Shown in pieces: positions 56,585 through 64,000 of a stretch of DNA of 64,000 nucleotides. The stretch is taken from the NCBI RefSeq assembly GCF_030867095.1, contig NC_081824.1, positions 51,928,882-51,992,881 of the forward strand. Reading direction: 5' to 3'. The notes under the pieces were generated by a model, which saw only the letters and a program-made list of their open reading frames with translations, ran no database searches and was not told the DNA's origin. Positions within the stretch are counted from its first letter, which is position 1, and each line of letters begins with the position of its first letter. Made by a program: the position numbers and the translations under genes. The DNA comes from Alligator mississippiensis (lineage: Eukaryota > Chordata > Crocodylia > Alligatoridae).

Positions 56585-58440
56585 GGACTGCTACCAAAGG
56601 AATTTATTTACGTACACATCAGATGGAAAATGATTCAACGTCACTCACTTTAAAGTGAAGACTAAAGCATGGAAAATTTTGATACATGAACTGCTGTTTG
56701 CTGACAACACTCTACTGATCGCCCACATACAGACAGCAACTGTAACAGGACTGAGGTTCCAAGGGAGGCCCCCTGGTGGCCACACAGCTCCTGTTCAGGT
56801 CCCTTCTCTCCTGCCTGCCCTGCCTTGATGGTCTTAATTGATTTTTAAAAGGGAAGCTGCTGGATGGTCCTAGAGCAAGCTCTGCTTTATCTTCCTATCA
56901 GCAAATCCCTCTCACCCTTTGCTGGTCCCCAATCCCATTCTCACTTGAAGTTGGCCCTCTTGGTGTTACCTTAAAATACCAATTCACAAATCAAGAGCAA
57001 GACCTTATAAAGGGGGATAAGGCAAAATGCTGTGTTTATTGATTACATGAATTAGACATAGAGGTTCAGACACACCACTCATATAGATGCACACAGATCA
57101 TCCATAATATCATTACACACAGGCACACACAAACACAAAGCAATCATTCCATTCAGACATTATAGTTACCAGCAGCAGTTGCTCAATAATAGCACTGTGA
57201 GGCTGGCCCAGGCCTTACTGAGAGAGAGAAAAGATAGCACCTGGGAGCGGGATGGATAGATGCATCTGTGCTCCAAAAGAAAGAGCAGTTGATAGAGACA
57301 CATCCAACTTGGCATTTTCAAAGTCTTCTTTTATAGGGGTTGACTTCCTTTGTTTCAGTGCTTTGGGGTTTTTCCAACCTAAGTACTATGATATTATGAT
57401 ACTGCTGAGGCCCGTAATAGGTAGCCTTCTTCACTTGGGGGATCTCCCTGCTGCTGTTTGTCCCTTAAAATAACAGGAACCCTCCTGTTACAGAGACCCT
57501 CAAAGCCTCATCAATCACTTGGTTCATGTTTGGTCTTACAGTCAGCATCAAGAAAACCAACATTATGGGCCAGAACATTGATTGATCACCAGTGATCACA
57601 ATAGGTGAAAATACTTTGGGTGTTGTAAGTAAATTTACATACATTGGCTCCATTGTTACTAACAACCTGTCAGTTGAGACTGAACTGAATACCTGGATTG
57701 GCAAAGCATCAGCTATCATGAACATGCTGAGCAAACAATTAAACTAACTGTTAGGATCAAGGTCAAGGTATATCATGCTTGCATCATCAACCCTTTTGTA
57801 TGGCAGTGAATCCTTGACCCACAAACTCTACTCAAGAAAAGTGCCTCAAGAGCTTCCACATATGTTGCCTTCACTGTAGCCAAGGAATTTTCTCACAGAA
57901 CAAAGTGGCCCACACAGATCTTGGAATGCACTGACATTCCAAGCATCCATTCTCTTCATCGTCAGAGTCGACTTTCATGACTTGGTTGTATGCAGAGAAT
58001 AGATGATGGCTGCATGCTCAAGGATCTCTTGGTTGGAGAATTCTTTACAGGAAAAAGACCATGTAGGCATCCTTTTCTCTGGCTCAAAGATGTTTGCAAG
58101 AAAGATATGAAAACAAAGAACATTGAGCCAAATGACTTGGAGAAGATTGCTGAGGATCAAAACACTTGGAGACAGTCTATTAAGCATGGAATGAAGGCTT
58201 TTGATGAAAGAAGAGCCCAACATACAGAGGAAAGAAGAAACCCACACCATATTCAGGATTGTTTGATACAAACTTCAAATGTGATCCATGAAGAAGGGAC
58301 TGTCACTCAAGAACTGGGCCCTACAGTCACACTCGCAGATGTTCAAGCTGATGCCTCACTCAATGCAATTCTATTGTCTTGTGAGACAGACAGATGCCTA
58401 CCATTTTTGCAAATAACCTGGCTAGCACCATGCCCAAATG
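56585..58440 (+). mobile_element. Non-CR1 LINE fragment with C-terminal zinc finger, interrupted
   Basis: Before the insertion the frame reads LFTYTSDGK, VKTKAWKILIHELLFADNTL and LIAH, the RT active-site region. After it: FGLTVSIKKTNIMGQ, FTYIGSIVTNNLSVETELNT, TLLYGSESLT, LKDLLVGEFFTGKRP and WRQSIKHGMKAFDERRAQH. The end carries a CxxC...HxxxxC zinc-finger pattern (FKCDP, RDCHSRTGPYSHTRRC). This order is known from non-LTR retrotransposons distinct from CR1; I leave the clade open. The active-site box is FADN in place of FADD. Stops and frameshifts are frequent. Confidence 0.75.
56741..57492 (-). mobile_element. LTR-like insertion inside the LINE
   Basis: The 752-bp insertion has mirrored ends, TGTAACAGGACTGAGG on the left and TCCTGTTACA on the right, i.e. 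TG...CA on either strand. On the minus strand an AATAAA lies near 57035 (ATCAATAAACACA), which would suit a solo LTR in that orientation. LINE coding sequence is continuous on both sides of it. A matching target duplication was not found. It looks younger than the LINE. Confidence 0.45.
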
Positions 58441-58448
58441 GGGTATAG
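57990..58448 (+). pseudogene. LINE ORF, C-terminal part
   Basis: A 152-codon frame reads MQRIDDGCMLKDLLVGEFF, TGKRPCRHPFLWLKDVCKKD and DLEKIAEDQNTWRQSIKHG, matching the conserved RT tail (GHVxRM, GKRPxGRP, YKDxxK, DRxxWR). The terminal zinc finger lies in the next frame over from about 58270. The frame has no own start context; its Met is simply the first after a stop. Confidence 0.7.
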
Positions 58449-58954
58449 ATGTCAATGCTTAAGCTTGCTTCTGAGCAATAAACCTGGAAGAGTTTTTGTT
58501 GCTAAGAACAAAAGCCTGTGGTCACTTTATTATAATAAGGAGGTCACAAGGGGAGTTGTATGGTATCTTGACAGAGTGGTCACCAGCCATCCAAGCTGAG
58601 GGATCCTGAGATGACCAGTACTACTTCATCTCTGACCATGTCTGATGAAGTTCAACAGGAGATAATTTGGTTTTGCCAGCTTGAATGCATTGGGGTACTT
58701 GAGGTTTCTGGCTGCCTCAGCAATCTCCACATACTCCCCTTGTTCCCGTACCCCCTCTCTCCCAAGCCAACATCTTTCTCCTTGGTGGAAATTGGGGCAA
58801 AGTATTAATTTTGGTTCTGGATACATCTAGCTTATCTGTAATTTCTACCCTCTTCTCACTGAATAACTGGCCTACAGCTTTTCTTGTTCTTGTTTTATTT
58901 ATATTTATATTTGCATAATCAGAAAAAATCCCAAACATTTAGCTTGGAAGAAAA
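58441..58954. other. Unassigned sequence
   Basis: The first part (58441-58510) is the probable tail of the LINE. The minus strand over 58626-58938 holds two overlapping ORFs (66 and 73 codons; RKAVGQLFSEKRVEITDKLD) that look protein-like but match no family I can name. Confidence 0.35.
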
Positions 58955-59030
58955 CTTTCTTTTCTTTTCTTTTCTTTTCTTTTCTTTTCTTTTCTTTTCT
59001 TTTCTTTTCTTTTCTTTTCTTTTCTTTTCT
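58955..59030 (+). repeat. (TTTTC)n microsatellite
   Basis: About 15 nearly perfect 5-bp units, directly upstream of CR1 copy C. Confidence 0.95.
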
Positions 59031-59659
59031 TCATAAAAGCTTTTGCATTCATTTACGAGATGAAAGCCAAATTATTACACAGGAACAGAGGGAGATGATC
59101 CCGATGCAGGGGAAAAGGGACCAAGAGGCTTCCTTGGCTAATCAGAGAAATCCAGAACAGCATAAGGGCAAAAAGGGGGGCATATAAGCAGTGGAAACAG
59201 GGAGAAATTACTAAAGAGGAGTATGCCTTCTCAGCTCGCAGTTGTAGGGGAGGCAGTTAGAAAGGCCAAACCTGCCATGGAGCTGAGGATGGCATCCCAA
59301 GTTAAGGATAACAAAAATTTGTTTTTCAGATATATAGGGAGTAAAAGGAAGGCCCAGGGTGGAATAGGACCACTACTGAATGGGCAAAAGTAATTGGTGA
59401 CAGACGGGGGACAAGTCTGAACTCCTCAATGAGTTCTTTGCCTCAGTGTTCCTAAACGAGGGGCAAGACAAGTCTCACAATAGGATCATAAAGACAACAG
59501 CAGGGTGCCAGACCACCAAGTGTTAACCCTGAGAGTCACTTGGAAGGACTGGATGTGTTTAAGTTGGCAGACCCAGATGAGCTCCATCCAAGGGTACTGA
59601 AGGCACTGGCTGATGTCATTGCATAGCCAGTGGCAAGGATATTTGAGCACTCATAGTGC

Positions 59660-60052
59660 ATGGGCCAGGTCCCAGAGGACTGGAAAAGGGCCAATGTGGT
59701 CCCTATTTTCAAGAAGGGGAGGAAGGAGGATCCAGGCAACTACAGGCCAGTCAGTCTCACCTCCATCCTTGGTAAAGTATTTGAAAAGATTATTAAGGTT
59801 GATATATGTGAGAGCCCAGCAGGAATTATGCTGAGGGGAAACCAGCACGGGTTCATAGCAGGTAGATCGTGCCTGACTGATGTAGTCTCTTTTTATGTCC
59901 AGGTTACAAAACACCTGGACCCAGGAGTAGGGGTAGACATCATTTTCTTAGACTTCAGGAAGGCCTTCAATACAGTATCCCACCCCATACTGGTGAACAA
60001 GTTAAGAGGCTGTGATCTGGATGATTACACAGTCCGATGGGTGGCAAATTGA
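59660..60052 (+). pseudogene. CR1 reverse transcriptase, N-terminal part (copy C)
   Basis: The 130-codon frame reads PEDWKRANVVPIFKKGRKED, NYRPVSLTSILGKVFEKII, GNQHGFIAGRSCLTDVVSFY and FLDFRKAFNTVSHPILVNK, ending at WVAN before a stop. The first aspartate box is kept (FLDFRKAF). The next pieces, with [19 protein letters not shown] and FADDTK, lie at 60110-60310. Confidence 0.85.
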
Positions 60053-60209
60053 CTAGAGGGTCAAACCCAGAGAGTGGTGGTGGACGGGTCGGTATCGACC
60101 TAGAAGGAAGTGGGCAGTGGGGTCACGCAGGGCTCCGTCCTTGGACCGATACTCTTCAATGTCTTTATTAGCGACTTGGACGAGGGAGTGAAGTGTACTC
60201 TGTCCAAGT

Positions 60210-60788
60210 TTGCAGATGATACAAAACTGGGGAGAAGTGGACACACTGGAGGGCAGGGAAAAACTACAGGCAGACCTGGACAGGTTGGACAAATGGGCAG
60301 AAAACAATAGAATGCGATTTAACAAGGAGAAATGCAAAGTTCTGCACCTAGAGAGGAAAAATGTCCAGCACACCTACTGCCTAGGAAATGACCTGCTGGG
60401 TGGCACGGAAGTAGAAAGGGATCTCAGAGTCCTAGTGGACTCCAAGATGAACATGAGTCGTCAGTGTGATGAAGTCATCAGCAAAGCTAACTGCACTTTA
60501 TCATGCATCAGCAGATGCATGACAAACAGAACCAAGGAAGTGATACTTCCCCTCTATCGGGCGCTGGTCAGACCGCAGTTCGAATATTGTGTGCACTTTT
60601 GGGTGCCACACTTTAAGAGGGATGTGGATAACCTGGAGAGGGTCCAGAGAAGGGCCACTTGTATGGTTAAGGGCTTACAGGCCAAGCCCTATGAGGAGAG
60701 ACTAGGGCACCTGGACCTCTTCAGCCTCCGCAAGAGAAGGTTGAGAGGCGACCTTGTGGCTGCCTATAAATTCATCATGGGGGTGTAG
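60210..60788 (+). pseudogene. CR1 reverse transcriptase, thumb and C-terminal part (copy C)
   Basis: The 192-codon frame reads [58 protein letters not shown] and HFKRDVDNLERVQRRATCMV, LFSLRKRRLRGDLVAAYKF. It is the longest intact thumb region among the three copies. It is offset from the FADD-bearing frame by a frameshift near 60215-60225. Confidence 0.85.
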
Positions 60789-61096
60789 AAGGGAATTGGT
60801 GAGGCTCTACTCACCAAGGCACCCCTGGGAGTTACAAGAAACAATGGCCACAAGCTAGCAGAGAGCAGATTGAGGTTGGACATTAGGAAGAACTTCTTCA
60901 CAGTTCGAGTGGCCAAGGTCTGGAATGGGCTCCCAAGGGGAGGTAGTACTCTCCCCTACCCTGGGGGTCTTCAAGAGGAGTTTAGATAGGCATCTGGCTG
61001 GAGTCATCTGAACCCAGCACACTTTCCTGCCTATGCAGGGGGTCAGACTCGATGATCTATTGCGGTCCCTTCCGACCCTAACATCTATGAATCTAG

Positions 61097-62470
61097 GAAC
61101 CCCTTTGAGCTTCAAGCTCTTTCTCGGCCAGTATTATTTAGCAGGTTTTGATACATGCAAAGAAACAAAGTATCCACATGACACCCACAGTAAATAGTAT
61201 TCAATTTTGTTTCACATTAAAGAAGATCCAATTCAATTAAACAGTATGGTGGAAAGACACTGCCAAGGGGTGAGTCTGGAATTTTAAGATGGAAATGAAG
61301 TGCTTGATTCAATACAGTGTTATAAGTGACTTATTTGGATATTTTATTTTCTGTTATCATTTTTTGTTACTTACAATGATTTGTTTCTCCTTGCATTGTG
61401 AGCTCTCCATAGAAGTTAACCATTAACTATGCTACATACAACTTCAGTGAAGATACATTACTTAGATTTGGAAAATATTATCAATTATTCTCAGAGTACT
61501 GAATAACTTAGATCAATAATCAGCCCATAACATTTTCTTTCAATTGTTCCCTGCCAATTCTTTTCTTTTGTAGTGGACCACTTGTACTGTAACATTGTTT
61601 CAGTAGTTATTCTTAATAAAATCACTCTCAAACACTAGCAGCTTGAATTATTTTTGTTCACACTAAGAGCCATACTCTCTGCATTCTTATAGCTGTTAGC
61701 TATTAAATTAGCTGAACATAGTTTAACTACAGTTTTCATAGTCAATTATTAATGAATATTTCATTCTGTCTACTGTATTACTTTGCCAAATGGAACTGCT
61801 GTGAAGTTAATTACTCTGCAGTTTTTTTAAGGCGAAAATGAAAGAGATTGCTTTTGCAGCAAAATTTGCCTGCAGGATCTGTTGTGTCATTACAGGATAA
61901 TACCAACAGCATACTTTGGTGAGCAAGCAAAGCAGGTCAGAGTCTTTTCTTATTGTTTAGATGACTGATAAAACATTCACAAAGCTGACTTCTGGTGGGG
62001 TGGAAACCCACAGCTTTGTAATTCAGGCTGGATTTAATTACGTTCTTGGTAGACTTTCATATTCTTTGAAGTGCTGGGTATTTTTTCATGTTTGTATTTT
62101 GACTCTGAGATTCAACCATTCAGCTAAAAATGGGACAGGCTTTTCTGTTCTCTGTAGCCTGTCAGAGACTACACAGTATGTGGTCAGCAGCTTATTATGA
62201 AATATTTAATCAGTACGTGGCATTATTTTAGATATCTCATTGTGAGCTTAAAGCTGGGTCTAATTCTACTTAACAGTAAACCATTTTTGTTGCCATTACA
62301 TGACAACAATTCCTGACATGACAAAGGTTTTGTTTTAAATTGGAAGATAATGAACTTGCCATTTGTGTGATGGCCAGAACCAAAGAAATTAATAAGCAAG
62401 AAATATGTGCTTCTTGGAGGCATTTGGAATTTTTGTCTAATATAAAACTTTTAAGTTTGTAACCCACAAA
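61097..62470. other. No feature recognised
   Basis: AT-rich sequence without supported features. Confidence 0.5.
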
Positions 62471-63430
62471 TGTAACTTGCCTGTCATAAGTTTAACCAAA
62501 ATGATAAAACTAACTGTTTGTGGAACTGACTGAACCTCACACACAAAGCTATAGCTGTAAGATTAGCTGACCTAACTGTTTTTGCTCAGAGTTTAGCCTT
62601 GATGATAAAACCTGGATTCAACTGCCTGGCATACCCAGCGCATTCCAGGAAAACATGTCTCAAGAAAGCATAGTCAGAGAAATCTAAAGGGTTTGGATTT
62701 AGGCGAAGTAATGTTAATTTCAAACCTGAAGATGCTGCATTGTAATTTGCTTATTGGATAAACCCGAGTCTGGGTAGTAACCTTTTATAATAATTTTTAA
62801 CATCTTTTAATCCCATAGGGTAACAGCTATAGGGCAAGACTGTGAGTGGCTCTAAAGACAACAGATTAGCATAAGACTAGGTACAAAAAACGCATGCGTC
62901 AGGGAATCAGCAGGAAGGAGGGAACAGACTGTAATAGCTGTTCCAAGCCCAGACCCCGAACTCCTGGTGTGAGTGAGGATTGGATCCTGATCAAGGGATC
63001 TTCCCTGGTAATCCCTCTGGCAGCATCGTTCAGGGATGCCTGACTTCACTGGAATCACTTGGCGCGCACCTGGCATTGAGGGACTATTGATAAGTTGCCA
63101 ACCCATGTCTGTCTGTTTGTTGTTTTAAACAGCCCAGTGGCTGATACCTTCACAGTGCCCAGTTCGCCTGCAACAGATTAATCTATCTATCTGTTGTTAT
63201 TATCTGTTATTATTTACTATTGGCTTTTTGATACTGCATTATCTGCTTATTGCATTTATCTTTCTGTTAACTGTCGTGTGTGTGTAAGCTATAATAAATT
63301 TGCCATTGCTTCACTCCCAACCTTACCTCCTGGATCCCAAACCAAACAGCCCAGTGGCTGATACAGTTGCAGCACCCAGTCAGCCTGCAACTAAATTGAT
63401 ACACTCACAGTGCCCTGCTGGACTGTGACA
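62471..63430 (+). mobile_element. Solo-LTR-like element
   Basis: The 960-bp block starts TGTAACTTGCCTGTCATAAG and ends GCTGGACTGTGACA, giving TG...CA ends. AATAAA lies at 63293-63298, so a short R/U5-like part of about 130 bp follows. The motif CAGCCCAGTGGCTGATAC occurs at 63130 and again at 63347, on either side of the polyadenylation signal. No internal retroviral region is in the window, and no clear target duplication was seen. The family is probably an endogenous retrovirus; age is moderate. Confidence 0.55.
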
Positions 63431-63519
63431 CATTTGCCTTTAGAATGGTATTATGGGACCATGGCCTCCCTTTCTCTGCATGATGAATGGAAAGAGATTA
63501 GGGCAGAGCAATAGGGGAC

Positions 63520-63810
63520 TTTGGGTGTGTCTACACATTACTGTATGGCAACGTTGCTACGGTGCCATTCTTCCTTTTGGAAATACTAAAGCATGGCTCA
63601 GTATGGGTGGTTACTGTACCGTGTGCACAGTACATGGTTAAATTTTGCAGCTACATCAGTGTAGCAGTGTGCTATACCCGGGGAGTGCACCAATAGGGTG
63701 ATGTAGCTGGTAGACGCACATGATCACTACATCACTGTAGCACACTGTATGTCACCGTAGCATGTCTCTACATTGCCGTAGGGTGACATGTAGTCTACAT
63801 AGACAAATCC
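63520..63810. mobile_element. MITE with TGTCTACA-type ends
   Basis: The left end TTTGGGTGTGTCTACACATT and the reverse-complemented right end GGATTTGTCTATGTAGACTA are inverted. Internal sequence repeats GTAGCA / TGCTAC and CACTGTAGCACACTGTA units that can pair with each other. The superfamily is not assigned. Confidence 0.5.
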
Positions 63811-63879
63811 TTTGTTATTGAACCCTGATGCCAAAGGCATACTGGTGAGGACACTATGACTGCTTAGCTCCATAACCAG

Positions 63880-64000
63880 TAGGGCTGTGCAGAGCTTTGG
63901 GTGCTGATTCAATTTGGAGGAGATTTGGCAGCTGAATCTCTGAATCTGAACTGAATCAGCAGACCCATTAATCTCCCCAAATTGAATTGGAAGCTTCCAG
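63880..64000 (+). mobile_element. Left end of a hAT-like MITE, runs off the window
   Basis: TAGGGCTGTGCAGAGCTTTG followed by GATTCAATTTGG, GAGATTTGGCAGCTGAATC and GAATCTGAACTGAATCAGC is the same end type and the same subterminal GATTC/AATTTGG repetition as at 27814 and 34007. The right part lies beyond the window. Confidence 0.65.

Larger units (their letters stand above)
59110..61096 (+). mobile_element. CR1 LINE copy C, 5-prime truncated
   Basis: The copy starts in the endonuclease-RT linker (TTCCTTGGCTAATCAGAGAA) and carries the RT, thumb and 3-prime UTR to CTTCCGACCCTAACATCTAT. It closely resembles copies A and B in motif order. The start is approximate because it fades into sequence after the microsatellite. 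Length is about 2.0 kb. Confidence 0.9.

Overview
The window looks like sauropsid, most likely crocodilian, nuclear DNA (turtle is the next best guess). The evidence is the repeat content: three large CR1 LINE copies, a Penelope-like element, a Tigger/pogo transposon, a MIR/CORE-SINE relic and many short hAT-like non-autonomous DNA elements with 8-bp target duplications, all in an AT-rich background. No host protein-coding gene can be identified with confidence. Two weak splice-flanked candidates are listed: a 36-nt microexon-like block at 7991-8026 and a possible terminal exon at 17902-17997. The region is best read as intergenic or deep-intron sequence built by successive transposon insertions.

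Layout. 1-3.3 kb: a diverged duplicated segment (copy A) split by a foldback Penelope-type tail, a small Tigger element, and an LTR-like block. 4-7.1 kb: another Penelope-type tail, a GC-rich foldback, a hAT end, a decayed Myb/SANT-like coding fragment and a hAT-like MITE end. 8.9-12.3 kb: tRNA-like SINE pieces, duplicated segment copy B, a MIR and a CR1 tail. 13.8-15.4 kb: a nest of hAT-like elements, one inside another, with readable target duplications. 17.9-20.2 kb: the possible terminal exon and two MITEs. 24.2-26.0 kb: GC-rich foldback cargo homologous to that at 14.2-14.9 kb. 27.8-29.1 kb: a hAT-like element with a minisatellite core. 31.0-35.5 kb: a decayed Tigger transposase gene (minus strand) carrying a hAT-like insertion and a CR1 insertion. 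38.3-40.2 kb: GC-rich inverted repeats. 40.2-43.0 kb: CR1 with endonuclease and reverse transcriptase remains. 51.3-53.6 kb: a Penelope-like element (minus strand) with reverse transcriptase and GIY-YIG remains, split by a CR1-like fragment. 55.0-58.4 kb: a hAT and a second LINE type with a terminal zinc finger, split by an LTR-like insertion. 59.1-61.1 kb: the third CR1. 62.5-64.0 kb: a solo-LTR-like block, a MITE and the start of another hAT-like element.

The most interesting pattern is not a gene. Several non-autonomous elements carry GC-rich foldback or minisatellite cargo between short AT-rich ends. In two cases the same cargo sits between different ends, and in other cases the same ends enclose different cargo. 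This suggests that ends and cargo are exchanged as modules.
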